Shown here: in pieces, positions 42,986 to 53,079 of the stretch
Layout: every line of letters starts with the position of its first letter
How positions within the stretch are numbered: the stretch's first letter is position 1
DNA from: Smallanthus sonchifolius
Taxonomy: Eukaryota; Streptophyta; Magnoliopsida; Asterales; Asteraceae
Assembly (NCBI GenBank): GCA_023525975.1
Contig: CM042018.1
Location: forward strand, 76,887,001 to 76,951,000
Reading direction: 5' to 3'
DNA length: 64,000 nucleotides
Translations under genes and position numbers: made by a program
Notes under the pieces: model-generated
What the model saw: only the letters and a program-made list of their open reading frames with translations
The model's database searches: none
Told to the model about the DNA's origin: nothing

Positions 42986-43997
42986 GTGAGTTCTAATCCC
43001 CTTTTTGCCTTCTTTAAGGGTGGTGTGCATACTTAGTGTAAAGCGTTTATTTCATATTTTTATATTAATAAACAAAGTGAAAGCTGTATTTTTGTGACAA
43101 GTTTAAAAGAGGCAAATGTACGTTTTGAGTAAAGTATAGTTATATCATTGGCAAGCGTTTACTATATCTTCGTATACATAAACAAAGGCATGATATTTAT
43201 GACAAGTTATGTTCCAGTAAAGTATAGTTATATCATTGGCAAGCGTTTACTATATTTTCATATACATAAACAAAAACATTATATATGTTTAGTATTATCA
43301 AGTTAAAGAAAGTTTATGAACAGAAAGTGAACAGTCTTCCTATGGGAAGTAAACCAGTTGGATACGGTCCTTGGGACAGATGTTACTTGTACAGAATGCT
43401 AGATATGGGTGCTACCCATTAGTAACAGTCTTGATGTCTCGTTAATAGTTGTACAATTGGGATGTGTGACAGCGGTTGCTCGGGGGACTACGCAATCCCC
43501 ATGTACCAGTTAAGTGGTATTGATCACGAGGACAATACCCAGTGTTGATCACGAGGACAACATCGTGTCGTGTGGTGTTGATCACGAGGATAACATCAAT
43601 GGGTCACGAGGACCAAACTATGCTGAGCGGTATTGATCATAAGGACAATACCTGTTTTTGATCTCGAGGACAACATCATGCTAAGCGGTATTGCTCACGA
43701 GGAAAATACCAGTCGTGAGAAGGATTTGACGGATAAGTGGTACCGATCACGAGGACAATACCGACAGTGATAAGAATTGACGGTTATGCGATATTGATCA
43801 CGAGAGCAGTACCAACAGTGACAAGGGATTTACGGCTACCTTATGAATGTTTTAAACAGTTTTTGAAAAGTGAAGTATGTAAAGTTTTGTCTTAAGGGCA
43901 GTATGTATTAATAAATCTTTTTCATAATTGATTTAAAGTAAACGTTAGAACTCACTCACCGTTGCTAATTTTTAGTATGCATATTAGTTAAGTGCAG
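42986..43997 (+). other. Candidate LTR intron with paired ends (F)
   Basis: The donor-like GTGAGTTCTAA starts at 42986 and the acceptor-like TTAAGTGCAG|GT ends at 43997. GTGAGTTCTAA (42986-42996) pairs perfectly with TTAGAACTCAC (43945-43955), 11 bp. The last pair differs from H and S2 (CTAG) but is compensated. Confidence 0.5.
43516..43813 (+). repeat. Hairpin array in F LTR (GGTATTG units)
   Basis: About nine units, mostly ATTGATCACGAGGACAAT with outer GGT/ACC, fold as GGTATTG/CAATACC around a 10-nt loop. Some units have GTTG/CAAC instead of ATTG/CAAT, a compensated change. Later units lose pairing. Confidence 0.85.
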
Positions 43998-44857
43998 GTG
44001 CAGTTGATGGATGTGGATGCTTGGCTTAGCGAGAAGAGTTACCCGAAGACCAGCGTCTGGCATCCCGTTTACGTTTATGTTATGTTTTAATTTGATATTG
44101 TTAAAGACAAATTGTATTAGACATGTTTATGTTTCCGCTGCGTATGTTGAAGTTTTAAATCGTTTTCGCTGTTTTATGTTTAAGTGATATGTATTGATGA
44201 GTAAATCCAATAAGTGAGGCCTCCCCGGTTTGGGGCCTTACACTAATTAACGTTTCAATTCAATCAAATTCGTGGCTAAATTTCAAATTCGAACAGTTTG
44301 ACTACTTATAGTCAAACCAAGCCCAAATCATTTCAAAATCAAGAGATTTAACGCGTTTAAGAACCCGTAAATCACGCCAAAACAATCCTCTTATGCATCC
44401 AGACCTATAACGCGACCCAATTCATCCAAGATGAAGCCAATTAAAAGTGATTTGTTCCGACAGTTGTCCCCCTGTCCGACCCAATCGATTTGAGCCTTTA
44501 AGACGAAATCAATCAAATTATTTCAGCCTCACACCTTCGCATATCACACTATAAACTCTCTAAACCTTCAATCGATTCGCATAACACCTCTGTACCTCGA
44601 TCGAGCACCAAGAACACTCGACTCAAAGTTTTAGCCGACTGAACTCGTTCCTTCACCAATTCAGGTAAGATTTAGGCCATTCGATTCGTTTTTGAATGTA
44701 TATCAATAGCCCCTCATCAATTCTTATCAACATATTATATCGGGCTCAATTTCAATTGGTGTTCGTGAACATGTTCATGCGATTTGGGTTTGGGGATTTT
44801 ATCTTGATTCTTTTAGCGCTCTTATAATTTTAGGTTTCCTTTTATATCAGCGAAACC

Positions 44858-44925
44858 ATCTAGCCCAGCCGGTTAAGTCTCTGCATCGCTGGACTAGATG
44901 GCGAGGGTTCGAAACCCACAAGCCA
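44858..44925 (+). other. tRNA-like module 1 in E LTR
   Basis: The A-box-like TAGCCCAGCCGGTTAAG (44861-44877) lies 27 bp before the B-box GGGTTCGAAACCC (44905-44917), whose arms are perfectly self-complementary. Confidence 0.6.
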
Positions 44926-45017
44926 TGGCCTTTTTGCGCGTGTGTTAAACCCAGACCCGGCCCTTCTCCATTATCAGATTAAATCAATTGTAAGCTGGTT
45001 TAGTAGCGTGGGCTAAT

Positions 45018-45080
45018 CCCCTGGTCTGGTGGTAATGCTTGCTGCCTTTACAGAACCCACCCGGGTTTGAGTCGGGTAGC
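45018..45080 (+). other. tRNA-like module 2 in E LTR
   Basis: CTGGTCTGGTGGTAATG (45021-45037) is followed 25 bp on by GGGTTTGAGTCGGG (45063-45076). It is weaker than module 1 but has the same layout and lies only about 90 bp downstream. Confidence 0.45.
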
Positions 45081-47255
45081 GTAATTTTTTAAATCATTTT
45101 TTTACAGCGTATTTAATTTATAAAAATTATTTTACAAAACCCTATGCCATCTAGAACAGATTAGTACAATAATTATCAAATTTTAAATAAAAACAATTAT
45201 TTTTATAATTTGAATTGTTTTAAAACATTATCTCCTATATAAAAATCATTTAAAAGTATTTTAAATTAAATTATTTAAACTTGCTAAACAAAGCATTTAA
45301 AATCTCTAACTTTGTAGAATTTTGTTAAGATTTTATAAAGTTCCTTACCGTTTTAAAAACAAATTTTATAAATCATTTCATTTTTATTTATTTATTTTAG
45401 AGTTTAAATCCTATTTGAACAAATGTAATTTTTCCCTAAATATATATAATTATATATTTATATTTTCCATATTTCTTAAAAGAACATACTACCTTATTAA
45501 TAAATAAATGTGTAAAAAGAATTTATTTATTATTTATCTATTTTAAATTAAACCCTAAACCAAATGTTATTTTATTAAATTCATATGTACTTTAAATTTA
45601 CATTTTATTAAAACTTTTATTCCATTACAAACACCAATGCTCACACTCATTACTTGAGATGACACAAAGACTTTTGTACAAATCCACACACATCAAATCC
45701 CGTTAAACCCTAAACCTTGCTTTAGACTTTGTGCATATTATTAATTCAAGTTCATACATTGCACTCTAGGTTAACTTTGTGATTTGCAAAAAATCACTTT
45801 TGCTACCTATTGCTCGTGTTATCTATACCCTTAATACAAGTGAGTTTTACATAGCCCATTTTTACATTTTTGCACATTTTGGGGTGAAACATGATTATAC
45901 TTAGAAAACTCTTTGCATTTACAAATATACAATTGTATAATATGATTCTATGTGTTATTTGTGCTTTATGCTTGAATGCTATGAGTTAAGACTACATATA
46001 CATGACACACTCGTGCAATCATTAACTCTATACAAGCCAACGGTAGCATTGATAGATCTATTATGTCTGACAAACCCACCCAGGTAGGGTGATTGTTACC
46101 GGCAATACATTAGGGTAACCTGCGTGTTATGCCTCAGTCACAAGGTTTGATTGTGCACTTAGTTTAACTATAGATTCTCCATAAATGCCTTATATACCAT
46201 GTATCATATGAATTGTATAAAACATTTGAAATCTTTATGTGGTGTCAAAACCTATGTATGCTCACCAACTATTTTTAGTTGACCTCGTTTTTATCATGTT
46301 TCAGGTATGAATATTTGAGTTATGATCAAGTTGCTTCACTTAAGTTTGATGATCTAGTATTGGAATTTAATGAATTTGTTTATGTATTTTCAATTATTGT
46401 AATGTTGGATTTGACTATTTGAATTATGAAATGAAATTGGTTGTTTAAATATTTCAAATTTAGTAAACCATGAGCTTATGAACAGTTTTCATATTCCACT
46501 CCAACATGTTTCACCGTTGGTTGGGGTGTGACAGATTGGTATCAGAGCCTTGGTTATAGGGAACCAGGTTATTAGACACCTTTGACCTAGAATATAACCT
46601 TAGGACACCGATCTTATGCCATGCTCTATGTTATATGATACATACTACATGCTATGTGCTATATGTTTACTACTTTTATGTGACAATCTATTTGATACTC
46701 TATTTGTTAGAATACATGCAATCTATTTGATTCCATCCTAAGCTTTACTATACACTTATTCTATTCTGAAGACTTCATACACCCCCATTCTTACACACTA
46801 GGAATTATGTCACAATCATCAACTATGAACAAAACTTAAACCCTTGTGCCTAATACCCATTAATAAGAAACTAAAGGAGCCCCACTTAGCCTCTAAGAAG
46901 AAGAAACCCACTAGAATATATGAACCACACCCTTGGGCCTCAAAGCCTAGTCCAAAATGATCCTCATCATGACCATGGGCCTAAACAATAGTGTTATTAG
47001 TACATGATTGCTGGAAAAGTGAGTGTAGACCAATAAGAGATTCTGACTAAGGAAAGACTGGGTACTTAAGTGTGTCCCTTATGACCCACCCCTCTTTCCT
47101 GCGAATTCTCTTCGTGGGTATAGGTCAAGTGTTACTTCTAACGTACTATTGTGAAAACTCGGTGTTATGACTAATCAAACACTGAATTCATGAAAACTTC
47201 TGTACCTAACATATAGTATTTTTATCACTTACAGTCTCTTTGTTTTCTGCTAGAC

Positions 47256-47878
47256 ATGGACTCCTACTCTACTCCGTCCCTTGTATACTATCCCGGGACA
47301 GAGTTTGAACAGGTAGAAGACATCGGATCACCAAACCATCAGTCACCAACACCCCCAACTGCTAGATCAGTGTTTGACATAAGAGAATATTGGATTAGGA
47401 GCACTGGCCCGAGACTTCGAGCATCTGGATCACCTCCATCAAGAAACCCTTATCAAGCACCTCATCTACACAACCAGCTACCATCCCCTCTGAGAGACCC
47501 CTATCTATCACCCGACCCATACCACCCAAACCCAGGTGCAAGGCAAACCATGGCACCCACCAGTGCTATAGGAGTCCCAACTGATGTCACTCACCAATAT
47601 GTGAGGACCACAGAGTTTATGAGGGAAGGGATAGAGCAAGGTATAAGGCACGACCTGCTAGATCAGAGAATAGGCAGCTTTTGGGTCAAGTGCGGTACCA
47701 GGAGGACCTGATTGCAAACCTAGGTACCCACATTGACATGATTGAAGGAGACCGGGGGATATTTGACACACGTACAGAGGCAGCTAGAGCTGAGGCCCGA
47801 TGAGCTATCCGAGTGACCATAACGATGTTCATCTTAGTACTCCTCTGCTTCCTCGTAGAGAGCTATCTGAGACGCTAG
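47256..47878 (+). pseudogene. Element E leader ORF: Pro-rich protein with C-terminal hydrophobic segment
   Basis: The open frame starts MDSYSTPSLVYYPGTEF and has a Pro/Ser-rich N-terminal 110 residues. Near 47680 the reading shifts by one base. The new frame gives RQLLGQVRYQEDLIANLG, HIDMIEGDRGIFDTRTEAARAEAR, a TGA (47801-47803, probably from CGA), and then a hydrophobic helix TMFILVLLCFLVESYLRR before the stop. That end looks like a single membrane anchor. It lies between PBS and leader hairpin, before the place of gag. I do not recognise the family. It could be an ORF0-like protein, an env-like protein or an altered gag N terminus. Confidence 0.5.
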
Positions 47879-49082
47879 CTGGATTTTTCTATTTTTTGTC
47901 TTTAAATTTCCGTTTGAAACCGCTACTTTATGTCTGGATTAAGCTTTTGACATTTTATCATTTAGTATTAAGTTTTACAACTTAAATGCCATTATTCGTT
48001 GATTTAATATTACGAGTATAAAATACATCCGTCATGTTTTCATCAAGATCACCTAAATATCATCTTGTCATTCATTACAATTTAGTACACGTGCCTAAGC
48101 CTTCTTTGCAAACGAATTATTTAATTTAAACAAAAATCGTTATTTTGTTCAAACAAAACATTTATCAAACCCTTACTTTATAGATATTATTTGGAATATA
48201 AACTCTCTATAAACTTTTTCACCTTGTAAGAAAACTTAATACAACTTGTTTTTTAAAAACGTTTTCTTAAATAATAATTAAATTATGATTTTACTTCGAT
48301 AAATTGGTTATTATTAAATTATGGCTTAGTTATTAAATAATTTAGCCATTATTTTCTCTTGAAATATCCTCTTTATGATAATTAAAAATTAGATAAAGGA
48401 CTTTTCATTTATTTATCCATATATCTAGTTATTCAACTTATTATTTTCACTTATTTATTAATTTGCAAACAGGAACAAACTACAATTACTTATCTATTTA
48501 CAAACAAGGAGCACAAATCAGTTATTCGTAAGCACATTACTCTAAATACCTACACAACCTTCTTGTTATCTCGCACCTTCGGAAATATATGAGTTTACTA
48601 GTCACTTCTAGGAGATGAATTATCTCGCATATGCGTCAACCATCCATATGAACCCCAACAAGATTAAAGTTTTAAAACCCAACTACCCGCATTACACATA
48701 AACGTACACCAACAAAATTCGATAGTTTACGTTACTCATGAGAATTAATAACATACATGTGAATGTTCACAATATACATAATACTAGATTGATCACGCGC
48801 TACATGAAACTTACTTATTCATAATATACATCATACTAGATGGATCACACGCTACATGAAACTTAGTTGTTTACAATATACATAATAGGAAGTTATGATA
48901 CTCTAAGTTATGCCACATTATTACTCTTTAGTTTTCTGATTGACCTTACTATCTAGGGGCACCTTTATTTATTAGCAACTCATATGTGAAAACAATAGAT
49001 ATGAACTAAGTAATTTTTGTGTCCTCTTTTAACCCGTACACAACGGAAGGATCTATACAGACCATGCGACGATTCGAGTAAG

Positions 49083-49098
49083 TACGGGTGCACACGTA
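49083..49098 (+). other. Leader stem-loop resembling a dimerisation initiation site (element E)
   Basis: TACG-GGTGCACA-CGTA has a short stem but the same loop as in B and D. Wider pairing is poor here. Confidence 0.5.
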
Positions 49099-49315
49099 AT
49101 TATAAAAATCAGCGCATGAAAAACATAGTAATTTTTGTCATGTGTTATGACGTAAAACCTATCGCGATATATAATAACGGAACTAATGTGATATGATAAG
49201 GGCATGGTGGATACGCCGTTGGTACTACCTATATATAAGTGTTCCCGTCATATTGTTAGTAGTAACGTCATTCGTATCACATAAAGTTTTATATCGAGCC
49301 GAGTGGCGTCCTTTT

Positions 49316-50717
49316 TTTAAATCATTTTTTACAGCGTATTTAATTTATAAATATTATTTAACAAAACCATGTGCTATCTAGAACAGATTAGTACAATAAT
49401 TATCAAATTTTAAATAAAAACAATTATTTTTACAATTTGAATTGTTTTAAAACATTATCTCCCATATAAAAATCATTTAAAACTATTTTAAATTAAATTA
49501 TTTAAAATTGCTAAACAAATCATTTAAAATCTCTTACCGTTTTATAAAACAAATTTTATAAATCATTTCCTTTTTATTTATTTATTTTAGAGTTTAAATC
49601 CTATTTGAACAAATGTAACTTTTCCCTAAATATATATAATTATATATTTACATTTTCCATATTTCTTAAAAGAACATACTACCTTATTAATAAATAAATG
49701 TATAAAAAGAATTTATTTCTTATTTATCTATTTTAAGTTAAACCCTAAACCAAAGGTTATTTTATTAAATTCATATGTACTTTGAATTTACATTTTATTA
49801 AAACTTTTATTCCATTACAAACACCAATGCACACATTCATTATTTGAGATGACACAAACACTTTTCTACAAATCCACACACATCAAAACCCGTTCAACCC
49901 TAGATCTTGCTTTAGACTTTGTGCATATTATTAATTCAAGTTCATACATTGCACTCTAGGTTGACTTTGTGATTTGCAAAAAATCACTTTTGCTACCTAT
50001 TGCTCGTGTTATCTACACCCTTAATACAAGTGAGTTTTACATAGCCCCTTTTTACATTTTTGCACATTTTGGGGTGAAACATGATTACACAAAACTCTCT
50101 GCATTTACAAACATACAATTCTATAATATGATTTTGTGTGTTATTTGTGGTTTATGCTTGAATGCTATGAGTTAAGACTACATATACATGACACACTTGT
50201 GCAACCATTAACTCCGTACAAGCCAACCGTAGCATTGATAGATATATTGTGTCTGACAATCCCACCCAGATAGGGCGATTGTTACCAACAATACATTAGG
50301 GAAACCTCGTGTTATGCCTCAGTCACAATGTTTGATTGTGCACTTAGTTTAACTATAGATTCTCCATAAATGCCTTATATACCATGGATCATATGAATTC
50401 TATAAAACATTTAAAATCTTTATGTGGTGTCAAAACCTATCTATGCTCACCAACTATTTTTAGTTGACCTCGTTTTTATCATGTTTCAGGTACGAATATT
50501 TGAGTTATGATCAAGTTGCTTCACTTAAGTTTGAGGACCTAGTATTGGAATTAATGAATTTGTTTATGTATTTTCAATTCTTGTAATGTTGGATTTGACT
50601 ATTTGAATTATGAAATGAAATTGGTTGTTTAAATATTTCAACTTTAGTAAATCATGAGCTTATGAACAGTCTCCATGTCCCACTCCAACATGTTCCGCCG
50701 TTGGTTGGGGTGTGACA
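49316..50717 (+). repeat. Element E 3' LTR, truncated at its 5' end
   Basis: It matches 45096-46533 of the 5' LTR throughout and ends TGTGACA at 50717. The missing LTR start and the missing internal genes point to one deletion with breakpoints in T-rich DNA. Candidate intron ends are at 50030 and 50489. Confidence 0.88.
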
Positions 50718-51665
50718 TTTAGACAATAATAACAGCCCACCAAATGGTGGTTTTAAGGACGAAAAATTAAAGACATAAACATACCACTAGATTAATACAT
50801 CAAACATTAACATGCACCAAACATCATCTTCACCCTAGCAATACAAAGAGTTTAGCCACGAATGGCCATACTAACTAGCATAACACTGAGTTTCGTGGGC
50901 TCCCCTATTGCGGAACAAGGAGGAAGAGCCCCTCTACTTTCTACTCTCTACTCTAACTACGTAATAAGCTCTCTCTGGTGTGTTCTTGAGGTATGGATGG
51001 GTGTGTTGAGGTGTGTTGAATGAAGAAACCAAGCCTCCTATTTATAGGCCTCAAAATGAGCAATGCACGGCCATATTGCACGGGCGTGCAAACACCTCGG
51101 GAATCAAACAGGGTACAAAAGACAGTATACTGGAGCCTGGGAAAGCAGGACAAGCAATGCCTTGCCAGCTCCCCAGCTTCGTCTTTTAGCTGCTGGTTGA
51201 CTTCTATTGACCAATTTTGACCTCTTGGGGATCAATGCTCGGGTTTGGTCCTTCGAAAGCTTGATTTCTTCATGTTTTAAGCGGGTTTTTGCTCTGTTTA
51301 TCTTTGGACATCGAATAACCTGCAACTGTGAAATATTAACGCATTAAGTATCATTTGCAAGGATTTTGTTTGATTAATACCATAATATGGGGATTATTAC
51401 ACATGCAAAACATGTATAATTTAGGGCATATCAGTTACATGCATGCACGATGGATACGGCTTTTGGGGGATTTCTCTTGTATAACTCATTGTATATGGGT
51501 CATATTTACGAAATCTTAACTTTTTGTAAACTCAAATGACATTTTAGGATGTAAAACTTTAAACTTGTTTATGTATCCATTTATCATGTATGTGTTTGCG
51601 GTAATCATATGCTTTGGACACCATGAATGTTACGCCTTGTGTTTCCCCCTTGGCGGGGTGTGACA
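50718..51665. mobile_element. Fragment J: unassigned LTR-like DNA
   Basis: The right end GGCGGGGTGTGACA looks like a plus-strand LTR end. The left part instead has a TATAAATA on the minus strand (about 51041-51050) followed leftward by pyrimidine-rich, leader-like sequence, so at least two fragments may be joined. A GCACGG...GGGCGTGC inverted repeat lies near 51065-51092. No coding capacity is recognisable, and short open frames here look random. Confidence 0.4.
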
Positions 51666-52200
51666 CCCGTTATGTGTCATACTGAATGCTTATATCTAAC
51701 TTATTCCAGATTATTCTTAGAGTCCTAGTTTAAGTTTAGATATTAATCCTATAGTATCTAAATCCCTTAAACTTAGACTCTGATACCAACTTGTCACACC
51801 CAACCTAGGCACTTGTAATATGTCACGATTGGCACCGAGAATGCACAGCAGAAACTAAAACCACAAGTCTTTCTATTAATAAACCAGTTTACATGCTAAC
51901 ATGAAAGACTATTACAACATATAACTAGTTCCTATCAACAAACTCAAAACAACAGGACTTATTGTTTAAATAACAAGTCTTCCATAATTAGCCATACACC
52001 TTGCTTCTAAAAGCTCAACATGGAATGCCATCAGATAGAAGCTATCTAATCTCACTATGGTTCACTTGAGATGTGTGGCCAAAAGTTTTAAAAGAAACTG
52101 GGTAACCATAAGTTGGTGAGTTTATAAACAAACAACTGTTTATAAGCGCCTTTAAACAAAAACATCTTGAAACACATCAGTAATTTTCTAAACCCCACCC
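51666..52200 (-). mobile_element. Element G: PBS and LTR piece
   Basis: On the minus strand an LTR end (GGTTGGGTGTGACA, boundary at 51792) is followed by TGGTATCAGAGTC (PBS, 51776-51788, last bases imperfect) and about 110 bp of leader. The LTR runs to 52200, where element H is inserted. It carries AAACTCACCAAC, the acceptor-side pairing block seen in the other LTRs; its donor side lies beyond H. Confidence 0.75.
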
Positions 52201-52338
52201 TGTAACATCCCAAAAATAAAACGACAGTTATAATAACGGGTTAGACGGCGAGTACGAACGGAATAAATGAACGAGGCATGACGGGCCGGGCCGGATGGGC
52301 CGACGGGCTAGAAAGGGCGAACATAGGGGAGCCTCCCC

Positions 52339-52346
52339 TATAAATA
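52339..52346 (+). promoter_or_regulatory. TATA box of element H
   Basis: TATAAATA lies in a CCCC-TATAAATA-GCC context. The same site is present in S2 (8208-8215, minus). Confidence 0.75.
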
Positions 52347-52700
52347 GCCTAAGTCACCACCCTTTCTCTCATTTGCAACATCTAGAGAGAGAAACCGTAG
52401 AGAGAGAAAGTTGGCGAATCGACCCAAGATTCCAGCAAAGTGTTGCTCCATAGCTCGTGAGAAGAACCTCCGAATCAGAAGCTCGATACAGTAACGACCT
52501 GGCCTAGATCTAAGATTTTGTTCGTTTTGGGGTTTTTCGGGTTTTGGATGAAAAGGTAACGTTTTTACGGATGAAACTTGAAAATGAACATAGATCTAGC
52601 ATCTAGAAAGAAAAAACGAACGTTTTGAACAAAAAGTAGGGATCTTTATGTGATCATATCTGCGTGCAAAAGGTTAGGGTTTTTACAGGAAGAAGGTCCA

Positions 52701-52930
52701 ACATACTTATCAAGTACGCATGAGGCAGGTCCTGCGTATTTATCGAGTACGCATGAAGCAGGTCCTGCCTACTTATCAAGTACGCATGAAACAGGTCCTG
52801 CGTACTTATCAAGTACGCATGAATCAAAGTCTGCGTACTTATCAAGTACGTATGAAGCGAAGTCTGCGCACTTATTAAGTACGCAAGAGCAAGGCCCTGC
52901 GCACTTAGCAAGCAAGGCCCTGCGCACAGG
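52701..52930 (+). repeat. Hairpin array in H LTR
   Basis: About seven units 33-34 bp apart have the core TGCGTACTT-ATC-AAGTACGCA. The last units shift to TGCGCACTT as in S2. The array lies about 350 bp downstream of the TATA box, so in the transcribed leader. Confidence 0.92.
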
Positions 52931-53079
52931 CTCGTTAGTAAAGTTAGTATGTTTGCCTAATTCAGAATGGTTAAACCGTTAGAGTCGGGATTAGGTCTGA
53001 TTTGTATTTAACTACTAAATCCATATCGTACGTGACGTTGTTGGGCCTTTGTTTAGGACAACCGAGACTAGCTTATCAG

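Larger units (their letters stand above)
30342..44242 (+). mobile_element. Element F: gag-only Ty3/gypsy derivative, hosts A and D
   Basis: Gag coding is found in two pieces (30342-30712 and 41361-41853), split by D. A is inserted just before the first piece, so F's 5' end lies outside the window. After gag there is only about 200 bp of spacer, a pre-PPT hairpin, a PPT and the 3' LTR (42110-44242); pol is absent. Gag is close to that of H, and the LTR ends (TGTAACATCCC, GGGGCCTTACA) match H and S2. Confidence 0.85.
42110..44242 (+). repeat. Element F 3' LTR
   Basis: This 2133-bp LTR runs from TGTAACATCCC to GGGGCCTTACA. It holds a short-unit repeat (42601-42760) and a candidate intron (42986-43997) with a hairpin array inside (43516-43813). 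E's LTR sequence continues right after it. Confidence 0.92.
44243..46533 (+). repeat. Element E 5' LTR, cut near its start by element F
   Basis: This 2291-bp LTR ends GTTGGTTGGGGTGTGACA just before a PBS. Its first bases (CTAATTAACGTTTCAATTCAATC) resemble S1 from about 20 bp into that LTR, so only about 25 bp seem to be missing, on the far side of F. It contains two tRNA-like modules, AT-rich DNA and a candidate intron (45840-46304, where only 5 + 4 bp pair). Confidence 0.85.
46534..49315 (+). mobile_element. Element E internal region, gag-pol deleted
   Basis: The PBS at 46537-46548 (TGGTATCAGAGC) is followed by about 700 bp of unassigned leader, a leader ORF remnant, about 700 bp of AT-rich DNA without genes (47880-48600), further unassigned DNA and the leader hairpin (49083-49098). 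The sequence then jumps at a T run near 49310 into the middle of the 3' LTR. No gag, protease, RT or integrase remains, and no PPT. Confidence 0.75.

Noticed and set aside
28826..45080. Calling the A-box/B-box modules functional tRNA genes
   Set aside because: No complete cloverleaf with a credible anticodon and acceptor stem can be drawn by eye.
47256..47878. Calling the E leader ORF an envelope gene
   Set aside because: It has one hydrophobic end but no signal peptide, fusion peptide or surface domain, and it lies before gag, not after pol.
50953..51325. Short minus-strand frames in fragment J
   Set aside because: They are short, overlap one another in different frames and resemble LTR leader sequence.
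52650..52982. 110-codon frame over the H hairpin array
   Set aside because: Same reason: repeat-driven open frame inside an LTR with no link to a start signal or known protein.
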